Origin: WHSW01 sp963828755
GTDB lineage: Bacteria > Actinomycetota > Thermoleophilia > Solirubrobacterales > 70-9
Length of the DNA: 64,000 nucleotides
Reading direction: 5' to 3'
Assembly: GCA_963828755.1 (NCBI GenBank)
Contig: CAWHFY010000017.1
Span: 1 to 64,000, forward strand
Part shown: positions 1 to 9,295 of the stretch, in pieces
Layout of the letters: each line of letters begins with the position of its first letter
Numbering within the stretch: the first letter of the stretch is position 1
The notes under the pieces: model-generated
The model's database searches: none
What the model was told of the DNA's origin: nothing
Seen by the model: the letters and a program-made list of their open reading frames with translations, nothing else
Made by a program: the position numbers and the translations under genes

Positions 1-860
1 GAGCGCGCGGAGGTCAACCAGCTCTGCGGAATCGACTCCCGCGTCATCGGCCCGGACGAGGTCGGGCGGCTGGCGCCGGCGATGTCCCTCGCTCCCGACG
101 CCATCCATCCGGTCATGGGAGCTCTCTATCACCCGCCCGGCGGGATCATCCGCCACGACGCCGTGGTCTGGGGCTTCGCCCGCGCCGCCGACGCGGCCGG
201 CGCCGAGATCCATCCGTATACCGAGGTCACCGGGATCGAGCGGTCGAACGGCCGGGCGACGGGGGTGGCACTGCGTGACGGCCGCACGATCGGCGCCGGG
301 CATGTGATCAGCGCGACCGCGGGCTGGAGCTGGACGCGATCGCCGCGATGGCCGGCATCGAGTTGCCGATCACCACCCACATCCTGCAGGCCTTCGTGAC
401 CGAGCCGCTGAAGCCGCTGCTCGACGTGGTGATCGTCTCCTCGCAGATGCACGTCTACATCTCCCAGACCGATCGCGGCGAGTTCTTGGTCGGCGCCGAG
501 ATCGAGCCCTGGACGACGTACCGGCAGCAGGGCACGCTGAACTTCATCCAGGAGTCGTCGCGCCACACGCTCGAGCTGTTCCCGCAGCTGGAGCGGTCGC
601 GAATCCTGCGGAGCTGGGCCGGCCTTTGCGACATCAGCCCCGACTTCAGCCCGATCCTCGGTGTCACGGAGGTCGACGGCCTGCTGCTCAGCGCCGGTTG
701 GGGCACCTACGGATTCAAGGCGGCGCCGATCGTCGGCACGACGCTCGCGGAGCTGACCGCCACCGGAACCACCCCGGAGCTGATCGAGCCCTTTGCGCTC
801 GAGCGCTTCTATCACGACCGCCTCGTCTCCGAGCTCGGCGCGGCGGCCGTCTCACACTGA
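1..860 (+). CDS. soxB: Sarcosine oxidase / N-methylglutamate dehydrogenase beta-type FAD subunit (5' partial, frameshifted)
   Basis: Flavoprotein of the heterotetrameric sarcosine oxidase beta / MgdA type, which oxidises an N-methyl amine and passes the methyl group to tetrahydrofolate. The N-terminal GxGxxG part lies outside the window. Visible motifs are GALYHPPGGIIRHDAVVWGF (residues about 40-59 of the visible part), ITTHILQAFVTEPLKPLL, SQTDRGEFLVGAEIEP and the C-terminal GWGTYGFKAAP, in the order I recall for SoxB. The frame changes from 1 to 3 near position 322-330, where one base appears to be missing; both sides are well-formed SoxB sequence. fhs begins 20 nt downstream, which fits one C1 operon. 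The alpha, gamma and delta subunits are not in the window and may lie upstream. Substrate (sarcosine, N-methylglutamate, dimethylglycine) cannot be fixed from sequence. Confidence 0.82.
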
Positions 861-880
861 CGAACGGAGAGAAGCCAGAC

Positions 881-2558
881 ATGAAGAACAGCCTCGAGAT
901 CGCCCAGGAGGCGAACGCTGCTGCCGATCGACGAGATCGGCGCCCAGCTGGATCTCGAGCCCGAGGAGATCGAGCCCTACGGCCGCTACAAGGGCAAGAT
1001 CTCACTCGCGGCCATGGACCGCCTCGCCGACCGGCCGGACGGCAAGCTCGTCTGCGTCACCGGGATGACGCCGACCAAGGCGGGAGAGGGCAAGACGACC
1101 ACCTCGGTCGGCCTCACCGAGGGCATGGGCTACATCGGCCGCAGCCCGGTGCTCTGCCTGCGCGAGCCGTCGGTCGGCCCGGTGTTCGGGATGAAGGGCG
1201 GCGCGGCCGGGGGCGGGTTAGCCCAGGTCGTGCCGATGGAGGACCTCAACCTCCACTTCACCGGCGACATCCACGCGATCGGCGCCGCGAACAACCTGCT
1301 CGCGGCGATCCTCGACGCGTCGATCCTGCACGGCAACCCGCACCGCATCGATGCGTTGCGCGTGACGTGGAAGCGGGCCGTTGACATGAACGATCGGGCC
1401 CTGCGCCAGGTCGCGCTCGGGCTCGGGGGCAAGGCCAACGGCTACCCGCGCGAGAGCGGCTTCGACATCACCGCAGCCTCGGAGGTAATGGCGATCCTGG
1501 CCGTCGCCCGCGACCTGCAGGACCTGCGGCGGCGGGTCGGCCGGATCACGGCCGCCTACACGCTCGGCGGCGATCCGGTGACCGCCGAGGACCTCGGCGC
1601 CGCCGGGGCGATGACCGTGCTGCTCAAGGACGCGATCAAGCCGAACCTGATCCAGACGCTCGAGGGGCAGCCGTGCCTGATGCATGCGGGCCCGTTCGCC
1701 AACATCGCGCACGGCAACTCGTCGCTGATCGCCGACCTGCTCGGGCTGAAGCTCGGCGATTACGTGATCACCGAGGCGGGGTTCGGCTCCGACATGGGCA
1801 TGGAGAAGTTCATCGACATCGTCTGCCGAACCGGGGGCATCGCTCCGGACGCGATCGTCGTCGTCGCCACGGTGCGGGCGCTCAAGCACCACGGCGGTCT
1901 CGACGCCGACCATGAGCCGAGCAAGGCGCAGCGGTTGGCGGCGGTCGAGGCAGGGATCGCGAACCTCGTCCGCCACCTCGGCATTGTCCGCGAGTTCGGG
2001 CTCCCGGCCGTCGTCGCGGTCAACCGGCGCCCCGAGGACACGGACGAGGAGGTCGAGCTCGTGGCGAGGCTTGCGACCGAGGCCGGCGCGTTCGCCGCCG
2101 CCGTGAGCGACGGGTTCGCCCAGGGCGGCAAGGGAGTCGCGGATCTGGCCGAGTCCGTCGTCGCGGCCTGCGACGAGCCGAACGAGTTCCGCTTTCTCTA
2201 TGACGACGGGTCCACGACCAAGGAGAAGATCGAGACGATCGCCGAGCGCGTCTACGGCGCCGACGGGGTCCTCTACTACCTCGAAGCCGAGCACAAGATC
2301 GAGCAATTCTCGGCCCAGGGCCTGGCCGAGCTACCCGTGTGCATGGCCAAGACTCCACTGTCCCTGTCGGGCGAACCACAGCTGATCGGCGCGCCCACCG
2401 GCTTCCAGCTCCCGGTCCGCGACGTGCGCGCCTACACGGGCGCCGGCTGGCTGGTGCCGCTCTGCGGCGAGATTCAACAGATGCCCGGGCTCGGCAAGAC
2501 CGCGGCCGCCTTCGACGTCGACGTCGACGCCGAGGGCCGGACGGTCGGCCTGTTCTGA
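881..2558 (+). CDS. fhs: Formate-tetrahydrofolate ligase (frameshift near 917)
   Basis: Interconverts formate, ATP and THF with 10-formyl-THF; in a demethylating organism it can run backwards to give formate and ATP. The ATG at 881 follows a GGAGAG ribosome site and encodes MKNSLEIAQEAN; the sequence then continues one frame over as LLPIDEIGAQLDLEPEEIEP, so an extra base sits near 917. The corrected protein is about 558 aa, the usual length. The P-loop TPTKAGEGKTTT is at about residues 63-74, followed by CLREPSVGPVFGMKGGAAGG and NLHFTGDIHAI, all hallmark FTHFS motifs. It lies between the soxB-type gene and a cyclohydrolase-like gene, consistent with THF-linked oxidation of methyl groups. The family call is certain; the direction of flux is inferred. 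Confidence 0.95.
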
Positions 2559-2580
2559 GCGCGGCGGTAGCGTTCGGCCG

Positions 2581-3123
2581 ATGGAATGGCTCGACGCGAT
2601 CGCCGACCGCGATCAGGCGGCCGCGGCCGGGGTCGGCTGCGCCCTCGCGTGCGCGACGGCGGCCGCGCTGGTGGAGTTGACCGGGAACCTGGCCGCGGAC
2701 CGGGTCGAGGCGGCGGGCGGCCGTAATGACGCCGTCGCGCTGCGGGCGCTCGGCAACCGGGCAGGTGAGCTTCGCGCAGCGGCCCTGCGCGCGGCCGACG
2801 ACGACGCGGTCGCCTACGCGGCGGTGACCGAAGCCGCGGAAAAGACCGAGCGCGCGGCGGCGCTCGAGCGCGCGAGCGATCCGCCGCTGGCGATCGCCGA
2901 GGCGGCCGCCGAGGTCGGAGCCGCAGCGGCGGAGATCGCGGCGGCCGGGACGTGGCCGTTCACGCCCGACGCGATCGTCGCCTGCGAGCTTGCCGCGGCC
3001 GCCGCCCGCGGGGCCGCCGGGCTGGTGACGGCCAACCTCTCCGGGTCGAACTCCCCGCGCGCCGAGCGCGCCCGGGACGCCGCCCGGCGAGCCGCCGTCG
3101 CGCGCGACCGCGCCGCGCCGTAG
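2581..3123 (+). CDS. fchA: Cyclodeaminase/cyclohydrolase family protein (methenyl-THF cyclohydrolase FchA-like)
   Basis: A 180-aa all-helical, very alanine-rich protein of the formiminotransferase-cyclodeaminase (FTCD_C/FchA) family. FchA converts 5,10-methenyl-THF to 10-formyl-THF, the step just before Fhs. The N-terminal GVGCALACATAAALVELTGN and the central DDDAVAYAAVTEA stretch match the family's substrate-binding helices. It starts 22 nt after fhs, so the two are probably co-transcribed. The small size (no formiminotransferase domain) argues for stand-alone cyclohydrolase rather than histidine degradation. The family call is good; the specific activity follows from context. Confidence 0.78.
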   Translation: MEWLDAIADRDQAAAAGVGCALACATAAALVELTGNLAADRVEAAGGRNDAVALRALGNRAGELRAAALRAADDDAVAYAAVTEAAEKTERAAALERASDPPLAIAEAAAEVGAAAAEIAAAGTWPFTPDAIVACELAAAAARGAAGLVTANLSGSNSPRAERARDAARRAAVARDRAAP

Positions 3124-3171
3124 GCCGGCTTTCGTCGAGATCGCCGCGTCAGCCTCGCTCCTGCTCAGCTG

Positions 3172-4419
3172 CTAAGTCCACGGATACGGCCCCTTCGATG
3201 CCGGGTGCGTTTCGCCGCGCTCGAAGCGAGACAGGCGGAAGGGCTCGAGCCGTGGTTCGCCCTCCAGGAACTCGTCCGCGGCGAGGCGGCCGAGCGCGAG
3301 CAGCTTGAAACCGTGGCCCGAGTCGACGATCGCATAGGCGTTCGGGGCCACCCAGTCGCAGATCGGATAGTTGTCGGGCGTGTGGGAGACGATCCCGCCG
3401 GCGAGCGTCGTGCGCCAGTCGCCGGCGTGGCCGCGGAAGCGGCCGATCGCCGCGGCGAGTCCCGAGGTGAAGAAGTCGGCGAAGGACCGCTCGGCCGCGT
3501 GCTCGGGGTTGTCGGGGCCGTAAGGGTCGAGGTCGGGCTCAACGAGCGGTAACGGCAGCCCGCCGCCGGTCACCGTCGCGCCGCCGGCGCCGACGCGGAA
3601 GTAGATCCCCCACGGGCCGTCGACGAGCACGCTGCCGTCCGCGTCGGATCGCAGAGGCCCGGCCTGGTCGAGGTGGACGACGGGCGGCTCCTGGCCGGCA
3701 CGAGCGCCGGCGGCGGCGGCGCGCAGCTCGAACTCCCCCTCCTGGGCCTTCCAGTAGGAGATCGGCGGCCAGTCCCCGCCGAGCATCCCCAGCACGCCCG
3801 CCGCCCACGGGCCCGGTGCAAGCAGGAGGCGCTCGCAGCTGATCCGCCCGCGCGAGGTCTCAAGGGCCTCCACCCCGCCCTCGCCGAGCTCGATCCCGGT
3901 GACCTCGACGCCCTCGGCGATCTCGGCGCCGGCGGCCCGCGCCAGCTCGGCGAGCCGGCGCACGGTCCGCATCGGGTCGGCCCAGCCGCCGCGGCGCTCG
4001 TGGAGCAGCGCGGCGATGGGCGCCTCCCAGTCAGGCCACGTCCAGGCGAGGTATTCGTTGCACGGCGCCTCGCCGATCACGAGCTCGGACTCGTACCCGC
4101 ACTCGCGGTGGCGCCCGTTGATCGCGACCAGGTCGTCGACCTGGGCCTCGGGCACGGCGGCGAGGTAGCCGACCTGGCGGAAGCCGAAGGCCTCGGGATC
4201 GGCCTCGAACATCTCGACCGACAGCCGGACGACGTCGGTGATCGCCGGCGCACGGTAGTAGTTGCGCACGATGCCGCCGGCGGCTCCGGAGGCGCCACCG
4301 CCGATCCGGCCCTTGTCGAGCACGAGCACGTCGGCGCCGCGCTCGGCGAGGCGCCACGCGGCCGATAGGCCCAGCACGCCGCCACCGACGACGACGTGAC
4401 CGGCGTCCGTCAGCTCCAC
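3172..4419 (-). CDS. FAD-dependent amine dehydrogenase/oxidoreductase (DAO family), copy 2
   Basis: A 415-aa DAO-superfamily flavoprotein. The N-terminal dinucleotide fold VVVGGGVLGLSAAWRLAERG is followed by GASGAAGGIVRNYY, which resembles the FAD-contact loop of sarcosine/dimethylglycine dehydrogenases. The C-terminal substrate half ends GPYPWT. The GTG start at 4419 lies inside the last codons of the upstream FAD gene, a 10-nt overlap, so translation is coupled. It is a diverged tandem paralogue of 4410-5700; both share the overall length and the ending HP-S-PYPW. It is the last gene of the gmaS-mgs operon, where it may oxidise N-methylglutamate or another N-methyl amine. It is a one-subunit enzyme unlike the four-subunit MgdABCD. 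The exact substrate is unknown. Confidence 0.8.
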   Translation of the reverse strand: MELTDAGHVVVGGGVLGLSAAWRLAERGADVLVLDKGRIGGGASGAAGGIVRNYYRAPAITDVVRLSVEMFEADPEAFGFRQVGYLAAVPEAQVDDLVAINGRHRECGYESELVIGEAPCNEYLAWTWPDWEAPIAALLHERRGGWADPMRTVRRLAELARAAGAEIAEGVEVTGIELGEGGVEALETSRGRISCERLLLAPGPWAAGVLGMLGGDWPPISYWKAQEGEFELRAAAAGARAGQEPPVVHLDQAGPLRSDADGSVLVDGPWGIYFRVGAGGATVTGGGLPLPLVEPDLDPYGPDNPEHAAERSFADFFTSGLAAAIGRFRGHAGDWRTTLAGGIVSHTPDNYPICDWVAPNAYAIVDSGHGFKLLALGRLAADEFLEGEPRLEPFRLSRFERGETHPASKGPYPWT

Positions 4420-5700
4420 GGGTACGGGCTGTGGGAGACGGGGTGCAGGTCGCCGGTCGCAAAGCGCTCGAAGCGGAACGGATGCAGCAGCGATGAGTGC
4501 TCGCCCGCGACGACCCGGGCGATCTCGCGCCCGACCGCGATCATCTTGTAGCCGTGGTTCGAGTCCGCGGCGACGTAGACGTTGGGCCGCATGTAGTCAA
4601 AGACCGGGAAGTTGTCCGCAGTGAACGCGCCCGCCCCGCCCGAACGCACCTGGCGGTAGGCACCGCGGCAGCCCTCGAAGCGCTCCATGCAGTGCGAGAG
4701 CGCCGCGCACCAGAGGTCTGGGAAACCGGGCTCGACGGTGCCGGTCGGGTAAGGCTCGAGGCTGAGCTCGGAACCGACCGGCAGCGGCTGGGCGCCGCCC
4801 TGGACCGAGTCGCGATCGGGCTTCACGTAGATGCCCCACGGCTCGTCGGTGATGAGTCGGCCCTCATCGTCCGCAAGCGGGCGATCGGAGTCGACGTGCA
4901 GGACGGGGCCCTCGGCGCCGAGCGCGGTGTCCAGCGTCGACGGCGCCAGCTCGACCTCCCCCTCCTGCAGGTACCAGTAGGTCCACATCGACACCCCCGG
5001 CTCGACCGAGCCGTCTGGGGCGCGCACGTCGATCCGCTCCGGCAGCCCGAGCATCTCCCACAGGCGCGGGACCCACGGCCCGACCGCCACCACGACCTGC
5101 TCGACCTCGATCGGGCCCGCGCTCGTCTCCACGACGGTCACGGCGCCCGAGCCGTCGTCGGCAAAGCCGGTCACCTCGACCCCCTCTTCGATCCGCGCGC
5201 CCGCCGCGCGCGCCTTCTCCGCCAGGCCCAGCATCGACTCGCGGTTGAAGGCGAAGCCACCGGCGTGCTCGTGCAGGCAGACGGTCAGTCCCTCGGCGCG
5301 CCAGTCGCGGATACAAGCCGCGCATGTGGTCGCGCACCGCTCGCCTCGCCCGGTGGAGCTCCGAGCGGTAGCCGATCGCCTGCTGGCGCTCGAAGACCTC
5401 GATCAGGTCGGGCTCCTGTGAGGGCGGGCCGAGCGCCACGTAGTCGGTCGGGTGGTAGTGGAGCGTTTCGGGATCGGACTCCCAGATCTCGACGCACGCG
5501 GCCATCAGCTCCTGCATCGCCGGCTGGAAGTAGTTGTTGCGGATCACCCCGCAGGCGATCCCGGAGGCGCCCGCGCCGACGCCGGCCTTGTCGACGCACA
5601 GGACGTCCTCGCCGTCGCTCGCCAGATGCCAGGCGGTGGAGAGGCCATGGACGCCGGCGCCGATGACGAGATGGCGAACGGACGCCGGCAGCTCGGGCAT
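4410..5700 (-). CDS. FAD-dependent amine dehydrogenase/oxidoreductase (DAO family), copy 1 (frameshifted)
   Basis: About 429 aa after correction. The N-terminus MPELPASVRHLVIGAGVHGL contains the GxGxxG fold, followed by GVGAGASGIACGVIRNNYFQ. The frame changes near 5315: GLYP in one frame is followed by RDWRAEGLTVCLHEHAGGFA in another, which fits one extra base. The C-terminus ends SHSPYPWS and overlaps the start of the paralogue at 3172-4419. The ATG at 5700 lies 11 nt after the stop of the 142-aa unknown gene. As for its paralogue, context suggests oxidation of an N-methylated amine, probably with the methyl group going to THF or released as formaldehyde; this is inference. No alpha, gamma or delta subunits are adjacent. 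Confidence 0.8.
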
Positions 5701-5711
5701 CGTCGCCGCCC

Positions 5712-6140
5712 TCAGTGCTCTGGGGGCTCCCAGCCCTCCAGCACCGACGGCTTCCAGTCCCCGCCGACCGTCTCCGAGCCCTCGACCCACGGTCCGAGCT
5801 CCGGCTGGGCGAACTTGGCGTGCGCCTCCTTGAGCCGGATGCCGTAGGAGTTCCCCGACTGCAGGTGGGCGATCAGCACCTTGCGCGCGATCTCGTCCTC
5901 GCGGCCCTCGGGGATCGGGAAGTAGATCCGCAGGAACGAGTTGGAGTAGCGGTCGAACACCGCCGGCGTCCCCTCCTCGACCAGCAGCTCGACGTCCTCG
6001 AGCCAGTTCAGGTCCTCGCCCGGGGTCGCCGCATCGAGGTCGATGCCCTCGACCAGCGAGATGTCCTCCTGGTACGGAAAGCGCCTACCGGAGAGGTACT
6101 CGGCGTCGATCGAGACGACCTTCTCGGGCTCGGCCGTCAC
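5712..6140 (-). CDS. Unknown 142-aa protein embedded in the N-methylglutamate operon
   Basis: I do not recognise a family. It is an acidic, soluble-looking protein beginning MTAEPEKVVSIDAEYLSGRR, with no membrane segment, signal peptide or cysteine pairs visible. Aromatic-rich motifs include DRYSNSFLRIYFPIPEGRED and a tryptophan-rich tail (WKPSVLEGWEPPEH). Its ATG overlaps the mgsC stop by 4 nt, and 11 nt separate it from the first FAD dehydrogenase, so it is certainly part of the operon. Possible roles are an extra N-methylglutamate synthase subunit or an electron/methyl-transfer partner of the flavoproteins; both are guesses from position. Codon use matches its neighbours, and no frame defect is seen. 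Confidence 0.75.
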   Translation of the reverse strand: MTAEPEKVVSIDAEYLSGRRFPYQEDISLVEGIDLDAATPGEDLNWLEDVELLVEEGTPAVFDRYSNSFLRIYFPIPEGREDEIARKVLIAHLQSGNSYGIRLKEAHAKFAQPELGPWVEGSETVGGDWKPSVLEGWEPPEH

Positions 6141-7573
6141 GATCCCTCCGTCCTCGAATCGGCGGTCTGCGGCAGGTAGTCGACCGGGTTATCCAGGTAC
6201 TGGTCGAGCAGGGTGCGGATCTCCTCCAGCGCCCGTCCCTCGGTGACGCCGGGGATGTAGTCGGTGCCCGCGAGCGGGACCCTGGCCATCGCCGAGGCCT
6301 CGATCGTCAGCGCCGCGAGGTCCTCCGGCTCGAGGTTGTGGACGCTGGTCTTGCCGCAGGCGCGGGCGAGCATCTGGACCTCGAGCGTCAGCGTGTGGAG
6401 GAAGTTGAACACGCGCTGGGCGGCCTCATCGACGTGCAGGCGCTTGCGCAGCTCAGGGTCCTGGGTGGTAATGCCGACAGGGCAGCGGCCCGTGTGGCAG
6501 TGGTAGCACTGGCCGGCGGGCACGCCGACCGTCCCCTCGTAGTCGGTGACGCCCGGGATCTCCTTGTTGCAGTTCAGCGCCATCAGCGCCGAGTGCCCGA
6601 TCGCGATCGCGTCGGCGCCGAGCGCCAGGCACTTGGCGACGTCCCCACCGTTGCGGATGCCGCCCGCCACGACGAGGTCGACCTCGTCGGCGAGGCCGAC
6701 GTCCTCGAGCGCCCGCCGCGCCTCCGGGATCGCCGCCAGGAGGGGGATCCCGGTCTCCTCGGCGGCGATGTGCGGGCCGGCTCCAGTGCCGCCCTCAGCG
6801 CCGTCGAGGTAGATGACGTCGGGACCGCACTTGGCCGCCATGCGGACGTCGTCGTAGACGCGCGCGGCGCCGAGCTTGAGCTGGATCGGAACCTCGTAGT
6901 TGGTCGCCTCTCGCGTCTCCTGGACCTTCAGCGAGAGGTCGTCGGGGCCGAGCCAGTCTGGGTGGCGCGCCGGGGACCGCTGGTCGATACCCGCGGGCAG
7001 CGAGCGCATCTCGGCGACCTGCTCGGTGACCTTCTGGCCCATCAGGTGGCCGCCGAGGCCGACCTTGCACCCCTGGCCGATGAAGAACTCGACCCCGTCG
7101 GCGAGCATCAGGTGGTGCGGGTTGAAGCCGTAACGGCTCTGAATCACCTGGTAGTACCACTTGGTCGACAGGTCGCGCTCGGGCGGGATCATCCCGCCCT
7201 CTCCCGAGCAGGTCGCGGTGCCCGCCATCGACGCGCCTCTGGCCAGTGCCATCTTCGCCTCCAGCGACAGGGCGCCAAAGCTCATCCCGGTGATGTAGAC
7301 GGGGATGTCGAGCTCGAGTGGCTTCTTCGCGAAGCGCGCGCCGAGGACGGTCTTCGTGTCGCACTTCTCCCGGTAGCCCTCGATCACGAACCGTGTCAGC
7401 GTGCCGGGCAGGAAGATCAGGTCGTCCCAACCCGGGAGCTTCTTGAACATCGAGAAGCCGCGCATCCGGTAGCGCCCCAGCTCGGCCTTCATGTGGATGT
7501 CGTTGATGACCTCCGGCGTGAAGATCGGGCTGCTGCCGAGGACCTCGCGTGCTCTTGGGGCGTCGTCGGCCAT
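6137..7573 (-). CDS. mgsC: N-methylglutamate synthase subunit C (FMN glutamate-synthase domain 2)
   Basis: A 478-aa FMN-binding GltB2-type protein, also called GlxD in rhizobia. In the N-methylglutamate pathway it is the catalytic subunit that forms N-methylglutamate using methylamine released from gamma-glutamylmethylamide. Motifs seen: ITGMSFGALSLEAKMALARG, CSGEGGMIPPERD, the FMN-site GAEGGTGAGPHIA, and a cysteine cluster QCYHCHTGRCPVGITTQDP near residues 354-372 for the iron-sulfur centre. The ATG at 7573 overlaps the mgsB stop, and MADDAPRAREVL is preferred over longer upstream reads. It sits in the order gmaS-mgsA-mgsB-mgsC. An ordinary ferredoxin-like glutamate synthase role is the alternative, but the split-gene layout with gmaS favours N-methylglutamate synthase. 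Confidence 0.88.
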   Translation of the reverse strand: MADDAPRAREVLGSSPIFTPEVINDIHMKAELGRYRMRGFSMFKKLPGWDDLIFLPGTLTRFVIEGYREKCDTKTVLGARFAKKPLELDIPVYITGMSFGALSLEAKMALARGASMAGTATCSGEGGMIPPERDLSTKWYYQVIQSRYGFNPHHLMLADGVEFFIGQGCKVGLGGHLMGQKVTEQVAEMRSLPAGIDQRSPARHPDWLGPDDLSLKVQETREATNYEVPIQLKLGAARVYDDVRMAAKCGPDVIYLDGAEGGTGAGPHIAAEETGIPLLAAIPEARRALEDVGLADEVDLVVAGGIRNGGDVAKCLALGADAIAIGHSALMALNCNKEIPGVTDYEGTVGVPAGQCYHCHTGRCPVGITTQDPELRKRLHVDEAAQRVFNFLHTLTLEVQMLARACGKTSVHNLEPEDLAALTIEASAMARVPLAGTDYIPGVTEGRALEEIRTLLDQYLDNPVDYLPQTADSRTEGS

Positions 7574-8358
7574 CAGAGGACCAGCTTGCGCTCGCTGGGC
7601 TCGAGGTTGTCGTAGTTGTAGAGCTTCTTGCCGCACACGAACTTGCGTAGCGCCGGCGGGTCACCGAGCCCGTGGATCGAGAACTTGCGCTCGACCAGCT
7701 CGGTGTCCGCGTCGGTCCATTCGGCCTCGACGCAGTCGACCCCGAGCGACGCGACCTGGCCGCCCACGTAGATCGTGCCGTCGTACATCGAGTCGCCAAG
7801 GCCGGGACCGACGTCGCCACAGATGATCTGGCGGCCGCGCTGCATCATGAACCCGGTCATGGAGGCGGCGTTGCCGAGCGCCACGATCGTGCCGCCCTTC
7901 TGGTCGATCCCGGTGCGGGAGCCGACGTCGCCCTTCACCACGAGATCCCCGCCGCGCAGGGCGGCCCCCGCGAGCGAGCCGGCGTTGTGGTCGACGACGA
8001 CCACCCCGGACATCATGTTCTCGGCGACCGACCAGCCGACCCGCCCGGTGATCTCGACCTCCGGACCGTCGATCAGCCCGCAGCCGAAGTAACCGAGGCT
8101 GCCCTCGAAGCGGATCCGGCAGCGGGCGAGGATCGCCACCCCGAGCGAATGCCGCGCGCTCGGGTTCAGCACGGTGACGTCGCGCACCCCCCGTTCGTAG
8201 ATCAGCCAGCGCAGCTCCGCGTTGATCTTCCGCGTGGTCAGATCGCGCGCGTCGAGCACGGCCCGGCCGTCCTCGATCTTCGAGGTCTTGGGCACCGCGT
8301 CGTCGAGCTCGACCAGGCCGCGCTCGTCCATCCGCGGTTGCTCGGTCACCTGGTCCAC
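7573..8358 (-). CDS. mgsB: N-methylglutamate synthase subunit B (GltB3/GXGXG domain)
   Basis: A 261-aa stand-alone version of the glutamate synthase C-terminal GXGXG beta-helix domain (GlxC type). Repeated Gly-rich turns are visible: GSLGYFGCGLIDGPEVEITG, MMSGVVVVDHNAGSLAGAAL, GDVGSRTGIDQKGGTIVALG and GDVGPGLGDSMYDGTIYVGG. In the three-subunit enzyme this is a structural subunit joining the amidotransferase and FMN subunits. The GTG start at 8358 overlaps the end of mgsA by 13 nt, and its stop overlaps the mgsC start. The N-terminal 40 residues form a short extension before the helix. The call rests on domain and gene order. Confidence 0.88.
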   Translation of the reverse strand: MDQVTEQPRMDERGLVELDDAVPKTSKIEDGRAVLDARDLTTRKINAELRWLIYERGVRDVTVLNPSARHSLGVAILARCRIRFEGSLGYFGCGLIDGPEVEITGRVGWSVAENMMSGVVVVDHNAGSLAGAALRGGDLVVKGDVGSRTGIDQKGGTIVALGNAASMTGFMMQRGRQIICGDVGPGLGDSMYDGTIYVGGQVASLGVDCVEAEWTDADTELVERKFSIHGLGDPPALRKFVCGKKLYNYDNLEPSERKLVL

Positions 8359-9276
8359 ACGTGCACCTCGCCCTCGTAGGGGTCATGGGTCTCGATTTCG
8401 CGATCGAGCACCTGGCGGATCGCGATCTCCTCGGACGCCAGCGCCACGAGGTCGTCGTCCTCGTACAGCACGAGCGGCTTCGCCCCGAGCTCGTCCTTGG
8501 CGACGCCAAGGGCGTCCTCGGTCACGCAGATGTAGGTGAAGACCCCGTCGAGGTCGTCGAGGCTGCGGTGCATCGCCTCCTCGAGCGTCATGCCGTCGCT
8601 CATCCGCTGGGCGAGATAAACCGCGATGATCTCGGAGTCGCACTCGGACTGGAAGCGGTGGCCGGCGCGCTGCAGCCGCCGGCGCCAGTCGTGGAAGTTG
8701 GTCAGCTGACCGTTGTGGACGACGGCGACGTCGGGGAATGGATAGGCCCAGTAGGGGTGGGCGTTGGCGATGTCGACGTCGGACTCGGTCGCCATCCGGG
8801 CGTGGCCGATCGCGTGCGTGCCGAGGTAGCCCGGAGAGGTCGTACTCCGCCGCGACCGTCTCGGCGTCGCCGAGGTCCTTGATGATCTCGAGCGAGCGGC
8901 CCAGCGAGAGCACCTCCGTGTGGCGGACGCGCTCGATCGCGTCGGCGATCGGCTTCGGGTCGCCGTCGAAGCCGAAGCCCACGGTCATCGTGCGCGCGGT
9001 GTGCTTGACGTCGTCGATCTGCGCGCCGGCGGCACGCATCCGCTGCTCGACCTGGTCGCGCTGTCGGTCGAGCCGGGCCGCGAGCTCGGCGTCGCCGTTG
9101 GTCGTCTCGGTGAGCTTCACGTGCACGACGTAGTCGTCGGCGTCACCCCGGTAGAGGGCGAAACCGGTGGAGTCGGGGCCGCGATGCTTCATCGCCTGGA
9201 GCATCCGGGTCATGTCCTGCCCGACGTCGTGCTCGCCGTCGCCGTTGCGATAGATGATCCCGGCGATCCCGCACAT
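8346..9276 (-). CDS. mgsA: N-methylglutamate synthase subunit A (class II glutamine amidotransferase domain; frameshifted)
   Basis: Ntn-type amidotransferase subunit (GlxB type), about 309 aa. It starts MCGIAGIIYRNGDGEHDVG; after Met removal Cys2 would be the catalytic nucleophile. The frame changes near 8830: AAEYDLS is followed one frame over by GYLGTHAIGHARMATESDV, so one extra G lies in CTCCGGGC. Downstream motifs AVVHNGQLTNFHDWR and FQSECDSEIIAVYLAQRM are classic GATase II substrate-pocket elements. In N-methylglutamate synthase this subunit hydrolyses the amide of gamma-glutamylmethylamide and feeds methylamine to MgsC. It lies 20 nt downstream of gmaS. Confidence 0.88.
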
Positions 9277-9295
9277 GGCTAGGGACCTGCCCCAG

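Noticed and set aside
1..860. soxB-type gene considered a pseudogene
   Set aside because: Sequence on both sides of the single frame break is well conserved, and similar breaks affect many genes in the window, so a sequencing error is more likely.
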